NCBI GenBank assembly: GCA_902774845.1
Contig: CACYJU010000002.1
Location: 1-64,000, forward strand
Length of the DNA: 64,000 nt
Source of the DNA: an uncultured Bacteroidota bacterium
GTDB lineage: Bacteria; Bacteroidota; Bacteroidia; Bacteroidales; P3
Reading direction: 5' to 3'
Shown piece by piece: positions 10,360 to 21,873 of the stretch. Position 1 is the first letter of the stretch; each line of letters begins with the position of its first letter. The position numbers were made by a program, and so were the translations under genes. The notes under the pieces are model-generated. The model ran no database searches, was not told where the DNA came from, and was given only the letters and a program-made list of their open reading frames with translations.

Positions 10360-10905
10360 ATGGATAAATTGTCTACCAAATGGTATGTCGTCCGAGCCAT
10401 AAGCGGCAAGGAGAAAAAGGCGAAGGAGTACATCGAGAGTGAGATGGCCAAGCGCGGCTGGACCGAAGAGGTCCCTCAGGTTCTTGTACCCACCGAGCCG
10501 GTCGTTTCTGTCCGCAATGGCAAGAAGGTAATCAAGGAGCGTAACAGCTTTCCTGGTTATGTTTTGATTGAGGCTGCCCTCCGTGACGAAATCATACCGG
10601 TGATACAGAATCTGCCTAATGTTTTGGACTTCCTTCGTGATGTTGGTGGCAAGCCGATACCGATGCGTCAGGTCGAGATCAACCGCATCCTTGGCAACAT
10701 GGATGAGATGATGATGTCGGGCGACGCAGTCATGGAACGCTTCGTAATAGGAGAGACCGTGAAAGTGGTTGACGGACCGTTCAGCAGCTTCGAAGGTTTG
10801 GTTGAAGAGGTGAACGAGGAGAAGAAAAAACTGAAAGTGACCGTGAAGATATTCGGTCGCAAGACTCCTCTCGAACTAGGTTTCAACCAAGTGGAAAAGG
10901 CATAG
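10360..10905 (+). CDS. nusG: Transcription termination/antitermination factor NusG
   Basis: NusG binds RNA polymerase and links it to Rho or the ribosome. The 181-residue product starts with the NGN-domain pattern WYVVRAISGKEKKAKEYIE. It contains the segment FPGYVLIE and ends with a KOW domain (VKVVDGPFSSFEGLVEEVNEEKKKLKV, about 128-155). Its position between secE and rplK is the universal one. Confidence 0.96.
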   Translation: MDKLSTKWYVVRAISGKEKKAKEYIESEMAKRGWTEEVPQVLVPTEPVVSVRNGKKVIKERNSFPGYVLIEAALRDEIIPVIQNLPNVLDFLRDVGGKPIPMRQVEINRILGNMDEMMMSGDAVMERFVIGETVKVVDGPFSSFEGLVEEVNEEKKKLKVTVKIFGRKTPLELGFNQVEKA

Positions 10906-10965
10906 TGAAATCACAGTAGTTACGTACTGTAAAAAAGTTTAACTAACGCTTTAAATTTAATCTAA

Positions 10966-11409
10966 ATGGCAAAAGAAGTTGCAGGATTGATTAAATTGCA
11001 AATCAAAGGCGCTGCTGCCAATCCGGCTCCTCCAGTGGGACCGGCCCTTGGTGCAAAAGGTGTCAACATCATGGAGTTCTGCAAGCAGTTCAATGCTCGT
11101 ACGCAGGACCAGGCTGGCAAGGTTGTCCCTGTCATCATCACTGTTTACACCGACAAGTCTTTTGATTTCGTAATTAAGACTCCGCCTGTGGCCGTTCAGC
11201 TGAAGGAACTCTCCAAAGCACAGAAAGGTTCTGCCGAGCCTAACCGTGTGAAGGTGGCATCGGTCACCTGGGAGCAGGTCCGTCAGATTGCAGAAGCCAA
11301 GATGCCCGACCTTAACTGCTTCACTATCGAATCAGCTATGAGCATGGTGGCTGGCACGGCACGCAGCATGGGTATCACCGTCACCGGTGAAAATCCATTG
11401 GCGAAGTAA
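10966..11409 (+). CDS. rplK: 50S ribosomal protein L11
   Basis: L11 forms the GTPase-associated centre with 23S rRNA. The 147-residue protein shows the canonical [21 protein letters not shown]-terminus and the C-terminal RNA-binding segment ending in [10 protein letters not shown]. It is followed by rplA after a 68-base gap with a structured hairpin. Confidence 0.98.
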   Translation: MAKEVAGLIKLQIKGAAANPAPPVGPALGAKGVNIMEFCKQFNARTQDQAGKVVPVIITVYTDKSFDFVIKTPPVAVQLKELSKAQKGSAEPNRVKVASVTWEQVRQIAEAKMPDLNCFTIESAMSMVAGTARSMGITVTGENPLAK

Positions 11410-11429
11410 ATCAACCTAATTGGGAAACC

Positions 11430-11463
11430 GTGGTAGCATGTCTTCGGGATATGCGGTGACCAC
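11430..11463 (+). other. UUCG-type hairpin between rplK and rplA
   Basis: The outer stem GTGGT (11430-11434) pairs with ACCAC (11459-11463) and the inner stem GCAT (11436-11439) with ATGC (11451-11454). A TTCG loop sits at the tip. L1 regulates rplKA by binding mRNA in other bacteria, so this could be a regulatory or stability element; the link to L1 is inference. Confidence 0.5.
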
Positions 11464-11477
11464 AAAAATCAATCAAA

Positions 11478-12173
11478 ATGGCAAAATTAACCAAAAAGCA
11501 GAAAGAAGCTTTAGCCAAATTCGACAAGACTCAGCTCTACAGCCTCGAAGAGGCCGTTGACATTGTCAAGAAGATCACTTACACCAAATTCGACGCTTCG
11601 GTGGATATCGATGTCCGCCTCGGTGTTGACCCGCGAAAGGCCAACCAGATGGTGCGTGGTAGCGTAACGCTGCCTCACGGTACTGGTAAGACCGTCCGCG
11701 TTCTCGTGCTGTGTACTCCTGACAAGGAGGAAGAGGCTAAGGCAGCCGGTGCCGATTACTACGGCCTGGACGAATACATTACCAAAATCAAGGGTGGTTG
11801 GACCGATGTTGATGTCATCATCACCATGCCCAGCTGCATGCCCAAGATTGGAGCCCTCGGCCGCATTCTCGGTCCTCGTGGCTTGATGCCGAACCCCAAG
11901 ACCGGCACCGTCACTATGGAGGTTGGAAAAGCCGTTCAGGAGGCTAAGGCTGGTAAGATCGACTTTAAAGTCGACAAATTTGGTATCATCCACACCGCTG
12001 TTGCAAAGGTTTCGTTTGACAACCAGAAAATCGTCGACAACGCTCGCGAGGTTCTGCAGGCAATTATCAAACTTAAACCTGCCGCAGCAAAGGGTACATA
12101 CGTTAAGAGTATCGCCATCTCGAGCACGATGAGTGCTGGTGTGAAGGTTGACACCAAAGCAGCAGCCCTGTAA
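11478..12173 (+). CDS. rplA: 50S ribosomal protein L1
   Basis: L1 forms the mobile L1 stalk that handles deacylated tRNA. The 231-residue product matches the family length, with the two-domain pattern, the [13 protein letters not shown] segment and the signature around [18 protein letters not shown]. It lies in the rplK-rplA-rplJ-rplL order. Confidence 0.98.
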   Translation: MAKLTKKQKEALAKFDKTQLYSLEEAVDIVKKITYTKFDASVDIDVRLGVDPRKANQMVRGSVTLPHGTGKTVRVLVLCTPDKEEEAKAAGADYYGLDEYITKIKGGWTDVDVIITMPSCMPKIGALGRILGPRGLMPNPKTGTVTMEVGKAVQEAKAGKIDFKVDKFGIIHTAVAKVSFDNQKIVDNAREVLQAIIKLKPAAAKGTYVKSIAISSTMSAGVKVDTKAAAL

Positions 12174-12227
12174 GGTTAATGTATTTTCCGGTTTCCGCCG
12201 GCAATCTTTAAATAGTAAACAAACATT

Positions 12228-12758
12228 ATGAGAAAAGAACAGAAAGACCAGCTTATCGACGCTTTGTGCGAGGAGATTAAGTCTTATCCCCACATCTACA
12301 TCGCCGATATCGGAGGCTTGAATTCGGTTCAGACCAGCAAGCTTCGTCGTGCAGCCTTCCGCAAGGAGGTTAAGCTGGAAGTCGTGAAAAACACTCTTCT
12401 CATCAAGGCTATGGAGAAGTCAGGATTTGACTATTCAGAGCTCTTCCCGGTGATCAAGGGTGAAACTTCCATAATGCTTTCAAACACCAATAACGCACCT
12501 GCCAAGCTGATAAAGGATTTCCGCGCTGCAGAGAAAAACGCTGCAAAGCCCATCCTGAAAGGTGCCTACGTGGAAGAGTGCTTCTACGTCGGAGAGCAGC
12601 ATCTTGATGCACTTGTCAACATCAAGTCCAAGAACGAGCTCATCGCCGATGTCGTCGCTCTGCTCCAGTCGCCCGTCAAGAACGTTATTTCTCAGATTCA
12701 GTCGGGTGCCAACACTATCACCGGTGTTCTGAAGACCTTGGAAGAGAAAAAGGCTTAA
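12228..12758 (+). CDS. rplJ: 50S ribosomal protein L10
   Basis: L10 anchors the L7/L12 dimers to the ribosomal stalk. The 176-residue protein begins RKEQKDQLIDALCEEI, has the conserved LRRAAFRKEVKLEVVKNTL segment, and ends in the helical L12-binding tail (ANTITGVLKTLEEKK). rplL follows after 97 bases, as expected for the L10-L12 unit. Confidence 0.96.
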   Translation: MRKEQKDQLIDALCEEIKSYPHIYIADIGGLNSVQTSKLRRAAFRKEVKLEVVKNTLLIKAMEKSGFDYSELFPVIKGETSIMLSNTNNAPAKLIKDFRAAEKNAAKPILKGAYVEECFYVGEQHLDALVNIKSKNELIADVVALLQSPVKNVISQIQSGANTITGVLKTLEEKKA

Positions 12759-12855
12759 AACAACAAAACAAACAACACATGGCTGACCACCATCTCCGAA
12801 CGGTCAAAAAAGTTAAATTAATTTTTTTGTAAAACATTTTAAACAATCAAATATC

Positions 12856-13242
12856 ATGGCAGATATCAAAGCTATCGCTGAAGAACTGGTTAACTTGACA
12901 GTTAAAGAAGTAAAAGAACTTGCTGACGTCCTCAAAGAGGAGTACGGTATTGAACCCGCCGCTGCTGCTGTTGCAGTTGCCGCTCCTGGTGCTGGTGCCG
13001 CTGCTGGTGCCGCCGCAGAGGAAAAGACCTCATTCGACGTTATCCTCAAGGGTGTGCCCGATGCAACCAAGAAACTCGCAGTTGTGAAGGCTGTCAAGGA
13101 TCTCGCAAGCCTTGGCCTGAAAGAGTCCAAAGAGCTCGTTGACGGTGCTCCTAAGACCGTTAAGGAAGGTGTCTCCAAGGACGAGGCCGACGCTCTCAAG
13201 AAAGCTCTCGAAGAGGCTGGTGCCGAGGTCGAGGTTAAATAG
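12856..13242 (+). CDS. rplL: 50S ribosomal protein L7/L12
   Basis: L7/L12 recruits translational GTPases. The 128-residue, acidic, lysine-rich product has an N-terminal dimerisation helix, an alanine-rich hinge (about 33-58) and the conserved C-terminal domain with [20 protein letters not shown]. It is followed by a strong hairpin before rpoB. Confidence 0.98.
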   Translation: MADIKAIAEELVNLTVKEVKELADVLKEEYGIEPAAAAVAVAAPGAGAAAGAAAEEKTSFDVILKGVPDATKKLAVVKAVKDLASLGLKESKELVDGAPKTVKEGVSKDEADALKKALEEAGAEVEVK

Positions 13243-13265
13243 TTTGACAACTATTTGATTTCAAA

Positions 13266-13306
13266 AAGGAATAGGGCCTCCGACATGGTCGGAGTGCCTA
13301 TTCCTT
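13266..13306 (+). other. Strong hairpin between rplL and rpoB (attenuator or processing site)
   Basis: AAGGAATAGG (13266-13275) pairs with CCTATTCCTT (13297-13306), and inside it CTCCGAC pairs with GTCGGAG around an ATG loop. The run after it is TGTTACTTTG, not a clean T tract, so read-through to rpoB is likely. E. coli has an attenuator and an RNase III cleavage site at the same point, so a similar role is plausible here. Confidence 0.75.
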
Positions 13307-13427
13307 GTTACTTTGAAAAGTAACAGACTCTCCTGGCCACAATCAGACACGGAGTTTTTTCATGTGTCTATTGACATCTTTAAGACTATCTATCGTTCTT
13401 TAAACCCCAATTTTAATAGATATCGCT

Positions 13428-16400
13428 TTGGCTAAAAAACAACCCAACGTAGTAAATTTTGCATCTGTCCGCAAGTTTGATTACCCGGATTTTCTGGATA
13501 TCCAGCTCAAATCGTTTCAGGACTTCTTCCAGATAGAGACGAATCCTGAGAACCGTCTGGACGAGGGACTGTACAAAGTCTTCAAGGAGAATTTCCCAAT
13601 CACGGATGCACGTAATAATTTCACATTAGAATTTCTCGACTACTACATCGATCCGCCGAGATATTCAATAGAAGAATGCATTGAGAGAGGTCTCACCTAC
13701 AGCGTCCCGCTGAAGGCCAAGTTGAGACTTTCATGCAACGACCCAGAGAATGGGGAGTTTGAGGTCAAAGACGAATCGGTATACCTTGGTCTCATCCCGT
13801 ATATGACGCCGAGGGGTACGTTTGTTATCAATGGTGCAGAGCGTGTCGTAGTGTCACAGCTCCACCGTTCGCCGGGTGTCTTCTTCGGCACGCAGTTCCA
13901 CTCGAACGGCACCCAGCTTTATTCTGCACGTATCATCCCGTTCCGCGGTAGTTGGATGGAGTTCACCACCGACATCAACAACGTGATGTACGCTTATATC
14001 GACCGCAAGAAGAAGCTTCCTATAACCACCCTCTTGAGAGCTATCGGATATGAGACCGATAAGGATATCCTCGATATCTTCAACCTCGCAGAGGAGGTGA
14101 AGGTGAGCAAGGCTAACCTGAAGAAAGTTGTCGGAAAGAAACTTGCAGCGCGTGTTGTGGACTCCTGGGTTGAGGATTTCGTCGATGAGGACACCGGAGA
14201 GGTGGTCTCGATGGAACGTACCGAGGTGGCCATTGAGCGTGATGTAGAATTGACCGAAGAGAATATCGAGAAGATCCTGGAGCTCAATGTCAAGTCAATA
14301 CTTGTCAAGAACGAGGAAAAGGATAATGTCGACTACGAGGTCATCTACAATACCCTTAAGAAAGATACAGCCAACAACGCAAAAGAGGCTGTCGAATATA
14401 TCTATCGTCTCCTTCGCAACGCCGAACCACCAGACGAGGAAACCGCACGTGGCATCATCGAGAAGCTCTTCTTCTCGGATAAGCGCTACGACCTCGGCGA
14501 TGTGGGACGTTATCGTATCAATACCAAGCTTAACCTGTCGGTACCCGACAACGTGCGCGTGCTGACAAAGGAGGATATCACCTCCATCATACAGTATCTG
14601 ATAGAGCTTATCAATCAGAAAGCCGATGTTGACGATATCGACCACTTGAGCAACCGTCGTATCCGCACCGTCGGAGAGCAGCTGGCTGCCCAGTTCAGCG
14701 TCGGTCTGGCCCGTATGTCCCGCACCATACGCGAGCGTATGAATGTGCGTGACAACGAGGACTTCAAACCCACCGACCTTATCAACGCCAAGACCCTCTC
14801 GTCGGTTATCAATTCGTTCTTCGGAACCAACCAGCTGAGCCAGTTCATGGATCAGACCAACCCGCTGGCCGAGATTACCCACAAGCGTCGTATTTCGGCA
14901 TTGGGTCCCGGAGGTCTTTCGCGTGAGCGCGCCGGTTTCGAGGTGCGTGACGTACACTACACCCACTACGGACGTCTGTGTACTATTGAGACACCTGAAG
15001 GACCGAATATCGGTCTTATCTCTTCGCTCTGCGTGTATGCAAAGATCAACAACCTCGGATTCATCGAGACTCCGTACTACAAGGTTGTCAAAGGTCAGGT
15101 ACAGCGCAATGAAGAGCCCATCTACCTCTCGGCAGAGGCAGAGGAGAACAAAGTGGTCGCACAGGCAACCACCCGTCAGGACGAGAAAGGCAACATCCTT
15201 GACGATAAGGTGAAAGTCCGCCGTCAGGCTGACTTCCCGATTGTCGAGAAGGATGAGATCGATCTCATCGACGTGGCTTCGAACCAGATTGCTTCTATAG
15301 CTGCATCGCTTATCCCGTTCTTGGAGCACGACGACGCTAACCGTGCCTTGATGGGATCGAACATGATGCGTCAGGCAGTGCCGCTGCTCAATCCTGAGAT
15401 TCCGCTGGTCGGAACAGGTATTGAGAAAGCTGTGGCCGAAGACAGCCGCGTGCTTCTTAACGCCGAGGCTGACGGTGTGGTGGAATATGTCGACTCAACC
15501 AAGATTGTCATCCGTCACAAACGTTCAGAGACCGAGCGTTTGGTCAGCTTCGAAGACGACCTCAAAGAATACAAGCTTACAAAATATCAGCGCACCAACC
15601 ACAGCACCTCCATCAACCTGCGTCCTATCGTCCGCAAGGGTGACAAGATTCAGAAAGGACAGGTGCTCTGCGAGGGTTACGCTACACAGGGAGGCGAGCT
15701 CGCTCTCGGACGCAACATGATGGTTGCGTTCATGCCTTGGAAGGGTTATAACTTCGAGGATGCTGTTGTGATTTCTGAGCGCGTGGTGCGTGAGGATATC
15801 TTCACTTCAGTACATATCGAGGAGTTCACCATCGAGGTGCAAGACACAAAGCGTGGTCTCGAGGAGCTCACACGCGATATCCCGAACGTCAGCAACGATG
15901 CCATCAAGGACCTCGACGAGAATGGTATCATCCGTATCGGAGCAGAGGTAAAGGATGGAGACATCCTGGTTGGTAAGATCACTCCTAAGGGTGAGTCCGA
16001 CCCGACACCGGAAGAAAAGCTGCTGCGTGCCATCTTCGGCGACAAGGCCGGTGATGTTAAAGACGCTTCGCTCAAGGTTCCTACCGGAGTTCAGGGTGTT
16101 GTCATCGACAAGAAACTCTTCTCGAAGATCATCCACGACCGCAAGTCGAGAGCCAAGAGCAAAGAGATACTTGCCAAACCCGAAGCCGAATTCAAGTACG
16201 AGGCTGAGGAGCTTAAGGACAAGCTCATCGACCGCTTGCTCGTTATCCTCAATGGTAAGCTTTCGAGCGGAGTCTATTCCAACAGCAAGGCTGAGCTTAT
16301 ACCGAAGAAGGTGAAGTTCACCTCCAAGATCCTGAAGAATATCGACTATACAGAAGTTAATCCCAGCAAGTGGACTTCCGACAAGGAGACCAACGCTCTG

Positions 16401-17231
16401 ATTAAAGAACTTCTGAATAACTATAACGTCAAATACCGTGAGATCTCGTCACGTCTCGCTCGCAAGAAGTTTGCCCTCACCGTTGGTGATGACCTTCCTG
16501 CCCAGACGGTGCAGATGGCTAAGGTCTATGTTGCCATGAAGCGCAAACTGCGTATCGGTGACAAGATGGCCGGTCGTCACGGTAACAAGGGTATCGTATC
16601 GCGTATCGTGCGTCCAGAGGATATGCCGTTCCTGGCCGACGGAACACCCGTCGACATCGTGCTCAACCCGCTGGGTGTGCCTTCGCGAATGAACCTTGGA
16701 CAGATTTACGAGACAGTGCTCGGATGGGCTGGAAAGAAACTTGGCAAACGTTTCCAGACGCCTATCTTCGATGGTGCAACGCTTGAGCAGATTAACGGCT
16801 ACATGAGAGAGGCAGGATTGCCCGAGAACGGACGTACTTACCTCTATGACGGTGAGACGGGAGACCGTTTCGACCAGCCCGCAACCGTAGGTTACATCTA
16901 CATGCTCAAACTGCACCACATGATCGACGACAAGATGCACGCTCGTTCGATTGGACCGTACTCACTCATCACCCAGCAGCCTCTTGGCGGTAAGGCCAAC
17001 TTCGGAGGTCAGCGTTTCGGAGAGATGGAGGTCTGGGCACTTGAAGCCCACGGTGCGTCGAACGTGTTGCAGGAGGTTCTGACTGTCAAGTCGGACGACG
17101 TCAACGGTCGTGCAAAAGAATATGAAGCCATAGTCAAAGGCGACAATATGCCGACTCCGGGTATACCCGAGTCATTTAATGTGTTGATTCACGAAATGCG
17201 CGGTCTGTGTCTTGAGGTGACTTTCGAATAA
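13428..17231 (+). CDS. rpoB: DNA-directed RNA polymerase beta subunit
   Basis: This 1267-residue protein is the beta subunit of RNA polymerase. It carries the full set of family blocks, including [20 protein letters not shown] and [11 protein letters not shown] (rifampicin-pocket region), [12 protein letters not shown], and the C-terminal [18 protein letters not shown]. The start appears to be TTG at 13428, reading [17 protein letters not shown], initiated as Met. There is no in-frame ATG or GTG nearby upstream, and the conserved N-terminus begins here. The 185-base gap after rplL holds the attenuator-like hairpin and a second AGACAC/GTGTCT hairpin near 13346-13371. The TTG start is unusual for such a highly expressed gene. 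Confidence 0.97.
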   Translation: MAKKQPNVVNFASVRKFDYPDFLDIQLKSFQDFFQIETNPENRLDEGLYKVFKENFPITDARNNFTLEFLDYYIDPPRYSIEECIERGLTYSVPLKAKLRLSCNDPENGEFEVKDESVYLGLIPYMTPRGTFVINGAERVVVSQLHRSPGVFFGTQFHSNGTQLYSARIIPFRGSWMEFTTDINNVMYAYIDRKKKLPITTLLRAIGYETDKDILDIFNLAEEVKVSKANLKKVVGKKLAARVVDSWVEDFVDEDTGEVVSMERTEVAIERDVELTEENIEKILELNVKSILVKNEEKDNVDYEVIYNTLKKDTANNAKEAVEYIYRLLRNAEPPDEETARGIIEKLFFSDKRYDLGDVGRYRINTKLNLSVPDNVRVLTKEDITSIIQYLIELINQKADVDDIDHLSNRRIRTVGEQLAAQFSVGLARMSRTIRERMNVRDNEDFKPTDLINAKTLSSVINSFFGTNQLSQFMDQTNPLAEITHKRRISALGPGGLSRERAGFEVRDVHYTHYGRLCTIETPEGPNIGLISSLCVYAKINNLGFIETPYYKVVKGQVQRNEEPIYLSAEAEENKVVAQATTRQDEKGNILDDKVKVRRQADFPIVEKDEIDLIDVASNQIASIAASLIPFLEHDDANRALMGSNMMRQAVPLLNPEIPLVGTGIEKAVAEDSRVLLNAEADGVVEYVDSTKIVIRHKRSETERLVSFEDDLKEYKLTKYQRTNHSTSINLRPIVRKGDKIQKGQVLCEGYATQGGELALGRNMMVAFMPWKGYNFEDAVVISERVVREDIFTSVHIEEFTIEVQDTKRGLEELTRDIPNVSNDAIKDLDENGIIRIGAEVKDGDILVGKITPKGESDPTPEEKLLRAIFGDKAGDVKDASLKVPTGVQGVVIDKKLFSKIIHDRKSRAKSKEILAKPEAEFKYEAEELKDKLIDRLLVILNGKLSSGVYSNSKAELIPKKVKFTSKILKNIDYTEVNPSKWTSDKETNALIKELLNNYNVKYREISSRLARKKFALTVGDDLPAQTVQMAKVYVAMKRKLRIGDKMAGRHGNKGIVSRIVRPEDMPFLADGTPVDIVLNPLGVPSRMNLGQIYETVLGWAGKKLGKRFQTPIFDGATLEQINGYMREAGLPENGRTYLYDGETGDRFDQPATVGYIYMLKLHHMIDDKMHARSIGPYSLITQQPLGGKANFGGQRFGEMEVWALEAHGASNVLQEVLTVKSDDVNGRAKEYEAIVKGDNMPTPGIPESFNVLIHEMRGLCLEVTFE

Positions 17232-17285
17232 AGGAATCAGGACACCATCCGTAATCGTAAAATCTTTAAAACCTAAGAAAGAAAA

Positions 17286-20200
17286 ATGGCATTTAGAAGT
17301 AGTGATACACAGATAAAAAACGACTTTAACTCTATTACAGTAAGTCTTGCGTCGCCTGAGTCTATCAAGAAACGCTCGTATGGAGAGGTTACCAAACCCG
17401 AGACCATAAACTACCGTTCCTTGAAGCCCGAACGTGATGGTCTTTTCTGTGAGCGAATATTCGGACCTACCCGTGACTGGGAGTGCCACTGCGGAAAATA
17501 CAAACGTATCCGTTACAAAGGTATCGTTTGTGACCGTTGCGGTGTTGAAGTTACAGAGAAGAAAGTGCGTCGTGAACGTATGGGTCATATCGAGCTCACC
17601 GTTCCCGTTGCCCATATCTGGTTCTTCCGCTCGCTGCCGAACAAGATCGGTACCCTGCTGGATATTCCGAGCAAGAAACTGGAGCAGGTAATTTATTACC
17701 AGAAATATGTGGTCATACAGCCCGGTAAGGCTGTCCTGGATGACAAGCCGGTGGAGAAACTCGACCTGTTGTCGGATGAAGAGTACTATGCAGTCACAGC
17801 AGCTCTACCCGAGGGCAACGATCAGCTTCCTGATACAGACCCCGACAAGTTCATCGCCGGTATGGGTGCCGAGGCGCTGTACACGCTCCTCTGTCAGCTC
17901 GACCTCGATGCAGTCTCGTATGACTTGCGAGACAAGGCGTCGAAGGAGACCTCCAACCAGCGCAAGCAGGATGCCCTGAAGCGCTTGAACGTGGTTGAGT
18001 CTTTCCGTGAGTCGCAGAAACGAATGCAGGCACGCGGTCTTGACAACCGTCCGGAGTGGATGATTATCCAGATTGTGCCGGTCATACCCCCCGAGTTGCG
18101 TCCTCTCGTTGCACTCGATGGTGGTCGTTTCGCCACCTCCGACATCAACGAGCTGTACCGTCGTGTTATCATCCGTAACAATCGTCTGAAAAGACTTTTC
18201 GAAATAAAAGCCCCCGAAGTTATCATGCGTCACGAGAAGCGCATGCTTCAGGAGGCCGTCGACTCGCTGTTTGACAACAGCCGCAAGGTGAGCAGTGTCA
18301 AGTCAGAGTCGAACCGCTCGCTCAAGTCACTCAGTGACTCCCTCAAAGGTAAGCAGGGACGTTTCCGTCAGAACCTCCTTGGTAAGCGTGTCGACTATTC
18401 AGGTCGTTCGGTTATTGTGGTAGGACCCGAGCTGAAGATGCACGAGTGCGGTCTTCCGAAGGATATGGCAGCCGAGCTGTTCAAACCGTTCGTGATCCGC
18501 AAACTCCTTGAGCGTGGCATCGTGAAGACCGTTAAGTCGGCCAAACGTATCGTAGACCGCAAGGAGCCGGTGGTGATGGAAATCCTTGAGAACATACTGA
18601 AAGGACATCCCATACTGCTGAACCGAGCTCCGACGCTGCACCGTTTGAGTATACAGGCATTCCAGCCACGACTGGTAGAAGGAAAGGCCATACGTCTGCA
18701 TCCTCTCGTATGTACGGGATTCAACGCTGACTTCGACGGAGACCAGATGGCTGTGCATGTGCCGCTTGGCAACGCTGCCATCCTTGAGGCACAGCTCCTC
18801 ATGCTTTCGACACACAACATTCTCAACCCGGCCAACGGTGCGCCTATCACCGTTCCGTCGCAGGACATGGTGCTCGGTCTGTACTACATGACCAAACCGC
18901 GCCGTACCACTGCCGACGAGGTGGTGAAAGGAGAGGGATACCGCTTCTACTCGCCCGAAGAGGTTATTATAGCCTATAACGAGAAACGAGTAGACCTTAA
19001 CGCATGTATAAGCGTCAAGATGATCGCCATTCACGGACGTGACGAACATGCATACGTGAAGACCGACGGTACCTTCACCGAGGTGATAAAAGACAAGAAA
19101 GGCAATCTTCTTACCGACTGCGACTGCGAGAACAAGCAGGAGATAGCAGAGCACAGCCGCACCGAGTTTGAGATTGTGCGCGACAAGGACGGCAACCCCG
19201 TGCTTGACGCCAAGGGCCACTACATCAAGACCGACCGTATCCGCACCACCGTAGGCCGTGTGATATTCAACCAGGTCGTTCCAGTCGAATATGGCTATAT
19301 CAACCAGGTGCTCGGCAAAAAATCGTTGCGCGACATCATCGGAGACCTGTTCACTACATGTGGCAACGCTGTGACGGCCGCCTTCCTCGACGATATCAAG
19401 AGCATGGGTTACCGTCAGGCATTCCGTGGTGGTCTCTCGTTCAACCTTGGCGATGTGATCATCCCCGCCGAGAAGGAGACCATGATAGAGAAGGCCAACG
19501 ATGAGGTGGAAGAGGTTATGGCACAGTACTCGATGGGTCTTATCACCAACAACGAGCGTTATAACCACGTTATCGACATCTGGACCAATACCAACAACCA
19601 GCTTACCGAGACGCTGATGAAACGACTCAAAGCCGACAACCAGGGCTTCAACCCAATCTACATGATGTACGATTCTGGAGCTCGTGGTAGTAAGGAGCAG
19701 ATTCGTCAGCTTTCGGGTATGCGTGGACTTATGGCCAAGCCGCAGAAGGCAGGAGCCGCCGGTAACGAGATTATCGAGAACCCGATTATCTCCAACTTTA
19801 AAGAGGGATTGTCTGTGTTGGAGTACTTCATCTCGACCCACGGTGCCCGTAAGGGTCTTGCCGATACCGCTCTTAAGACGGCAGACGCTGGATACCTGAC
19901 CCGTCGTCTGGTTGACGTGGCTCACGACGTTATCATCACCGAAGAGGACTGCGGAACCCTCCGCGGCCTGCCCACGACGGCACTCAAGAAAGGTGAGGAT
20001 ATCGTGCAGTCGCTCACCGAGAAGATACTTGGACGTACCACGGTTCACGATATAGTCAATCCTCTCACCAACGAGGTTATCGCCCATTCCGGTGACGAGT
20101 TGACAGAAGAGATATGCCAGAAGATTGAAGAGTCTCCCATCGAGGAGGTCGAGATCCGTTCCGTACTCACCTGCGAAGCCAAACACGGCGTCTGCGCTAA

Positions 20201-21767
20201 GTGCTACGGCCGCAACCTTGCCACCGGCAAGATGGTTCAGAAAGGTGAGGCTGTCGGAGTTATCGCAGCTCAGGCTATCGGTGAGCCTGGTACGCAGCTT
20301 ACACTTCGTACCTTCCACGTCGGAGGTGTGGCCGGTGGTAACATCGGTACAACCTCGAGCCTGCAGGCCAGATACGACGGACGTCTTGAGATCGACGAGC
20401 TCCGCTCGATACCTTACGCCGACAACGACGGCAACAAGTATGACGTGGTTATCGGACGTTCGGCCGAGATGCGTATTGTTGACACCAAGACCGAGGTCAC
20501 ACTCTATTCGGCACTCGTTCCTTACGGCTCCAAGCTTTACAAACGTGCAGGCGACGTGCTGACCAAGGGAGAGCTTATAGCCGAGTGGGATCCTTACAAT
20601 GCAGTTATCATCTCCGATGTTAACGGTAAGGTCTCGTTCGAGAATGTGATAGAGAATGTCACCTATCGTGTTGAGTCGGATGCACAGACCGGACTTCAGG
20701 ACAAGGTTATCATCGAGTCGCGTCAGCGTACCAAGAATCCCGCCCTCAACATCGTGGATTCCGAGGGTAATGTCCTCAAGGCTTACGACCTTCCCGTCGG
20801 AGCACATATCGGTGTCGAGCAGGGACAGAAACTCAAAGCCGGTGACATCATGGCCAAGATCCCGCGTTCGTTCGGTAAGGCTGGCGATATCACGGGCGGT
20901 CTGCCGCGTGTGACCGAGCTCTTCGAGGCACGTAACCCGTCCGACCCGGCAGTCGTGGCTGAAATCGATGGTATCGTGTCAGTGGCTAAGAAGCTGAAAC
21001 GTAACAACCGTGAGATCACCATCACCAGCAAGACAGGCGAGCAGCGAAGCTATCTTATCAGCACCAGCAAGCAGATCCTTGCACAGGATAACGACTATGT
21101 GAAGGCAGGTACACCGCTCTCTGAGGGTGCCGTGACTCCGGCAGACATCCTCGCCATCAAGGGACCGATGAAAGTTCAGGAGTATATCGTCAATGAAGTA
21201 CAGGAGGTTTACCGTCTCCAGGGTGTGAAGATCAACGACAAGCACTTCGAAATCATCGTGCGTCAGATGATGCGCAAGGTGGAAATCGAAGATCCAGGCG
21301 ATACCCGCTTCCTCGAAGGAGAGTTGGTCAACAAGATCGACTTCCACGAGATCAACGACGAGATCTTCGGCATGAAGGTGGTCGTGGAGAAGGGCGACAG
21401 CGAGGTGTTCAAGAACGGACAGATCATTACCGCCCGCCAGCTGCGCGACGAGAACTCGCAGCTGCGCCGCAAAGACCAGAAGCTGGTCGAGGTACGTGAC
21501 GCCCGTCCTGCCACCGCCAAGCAGATTCTTCAGGGTATCACCCGCGCATCGTTGCAGACAAAGTCGTTCATCTCGGCTGCCTCCTTCCAGGAGACCACCA
21601 AGGTGCTCACCGAAGCTGCCATCAATGCGAAACGCGACTACCTCGAGGGTATGAAGGAGAACGTTATCGTGGGACACCTTATCCCCGCCGGTACCGGCCT
21701 CCGCGAATACCAGAACCTTGTTGTGGGTAACAAGGAAGAGGTCAACGCCGCCTTACAGTCGAAATAA
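17286..21767 (+). CDS. rpoC: DNA-directed RNA polymerase beta' subunit
   Basis: This 1493-residue protein is the catalytic beta' subunit. The N-terminal zinc site is C67, C69, C82, C85. The Mg-binding active-site loop NADFDGD lies at about 480-486, and a second zinc cluster includes [13 protein letters not shown] near residue 963. A stretch of about 75 residues (579-654), rich in charged residues and with a CDCE motif, looks like a lineage insertion between conserved blocks. It follows rpoB after 54 bases and ends at a rho-independent terminator, closing the operon. Confidence 0.97.
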   Translation: MAFRSSDTQIKNDFNSITVSLASPESIKKRSYGEVTKPETINYRSLKPERDGLFCERIFGPTRDWECHCGKYKRIRYKGIVCDRCGVEVTEKKVRRERMGHIELTVPVAHIWFFRSLPNKIGTLLDIPSKKLEQVIYYQKYVVIQPGKAVLDDKPVEKLDLLSDEEYYAVTAALPEGNDQLPDTDPDKFIAGMGAEALYTLLCQLDLDAVSYDLRDKASKETSNQRKQDALKRLNVVESFRESQKRMQARGLDNRPEWMIIQIVPVIPPELRPLVALDGGRFATSDINELYRRVIIRNNRLKRLFEIKAPEVIMRHEKRMLQEAVDSLFDNSRKVSSVKSESNRSLKSLSDSLKGKQGRFRQNLLGKRVDYSGRSVIVVGPELKMHECGLPKDMAAELFKPFVIRKLLERGIVKTVKSAKRIVDRKEPVVMEILENILKGHPILLNRAPTLHRLSIQAFQPRLVEGKAIRLHPLVCTGFNADFDGDQMAVHVPLGNAAILEAQLLMLSTHNILNPANGAPITVPSQDMVLGLYYMTKPRRTTADEVVKGEGYRFYSPEEVIIAYNEKRVDLNACISVKMIAIHGRDEHAYVKTDGTFTEVIKDKKGNLLTDCDCENKQEIAEHSRTEFEIVRDKDGNPVLDAKGHYIKTDRIRTTVGRVIFNQVVPVEYGYINQVLGKKSLRDIIGDLFTTCGNAVTAAFLDDIKSMGYRQAFRGGLSFNLGDVIIPAEKETMIEKANDEVEEVMAQYSMGLITNNERYNHVIDIWTNTNNQLTETLMKRLKADNQGFNPIYMMYDSGARGSKEQIRQLSGMRGLMAKPQKAGAAGNEIIENPIISNFKEGLSVLEYFISTHGARKGLADTALKTADAGYLTRRLVDVAHDVIITEEDCGTLRGLPTTALKKGEDIVQSLTEKILGRTTVHDIVNPLTNEVIAHSGDELTEEICQKIEESPIEEVEIRSVLTCEAKHGVCAKCYGRNLATGKMVQKGEAVGVIAAQAIGEPGTQLTLRTFHVGGVAGGNIGTTSSLQARYDGRLEIDELRSIPYADNDGNKYDVVIGRSAEMRIVDTKTEVTLYSALVPYGSKLYKRAGDVLTKGELIAEWDPYNAVIISDVNGKVSFENVIENVTYRVESDAQTGLQDKVIIESRQRTKNPALNIVDSEGNVLKAYDLPVGAHIGVEQGQKLKAGDIMAKIPRSFGKAGDITGGLPRVTELFEARNPSDPAVVAEIDGIVSVAKKLKRNNREITITSKTGEQRSYLISTSKQILAQDNDYVKAGTPLSEGAVTPADILAIKGPMKVQEYIVNEVQEVYRLQGVKINDKHFEIIVRQMMRKVEIEDPGDTRFLEGELVNKIDFHEINDEIFGMKVVVEKGDSEVFKNGQIITARQLRDENSQLRRKDQKLVEVRDARPATAKQILQGITRASLQTKSFISAASFQETTKVLTEAAINAKRDYLEGMKENVIVGHLIPAGTGLREYQNLVVGNKEEVNAALQSK

Positions 21768-21785
21768 GACGAACTACTAATACGG

Positions 21786-21822
21786 AAAAGTCCCTGCAGC
21801 TCCATCTGTAGGGACTTTTTTT
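21786..21822 (+). terminator. Terminator of the rpoBC operon
   Basis: AAAAGTCCCTGCAG (21786-21799) pairs with CTGTAGGGACTTTT (21806-21819), with one G-U pair and a 6-nt loop. A run of seven T follows. Confidence 0.93.
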
Positions 21823-21873
21823 ATCGGCTTGCCTACCCCGTTAGTTTGCCTATCCTTTGGCTTGCCTACCTCT

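Noticed and set aside
14295..15329. A 344-codon minus-strand frame inside rpoB
   Set aside because: Antisense to conserved rpoB coding sequence, with no promoter or domain.
18399..20807. An 802-codon open frame on the minus strand
   Set aside because: It lies wholly antisense to rpoC, has no recognisable domain, and results from codon bias on the opposite strand.
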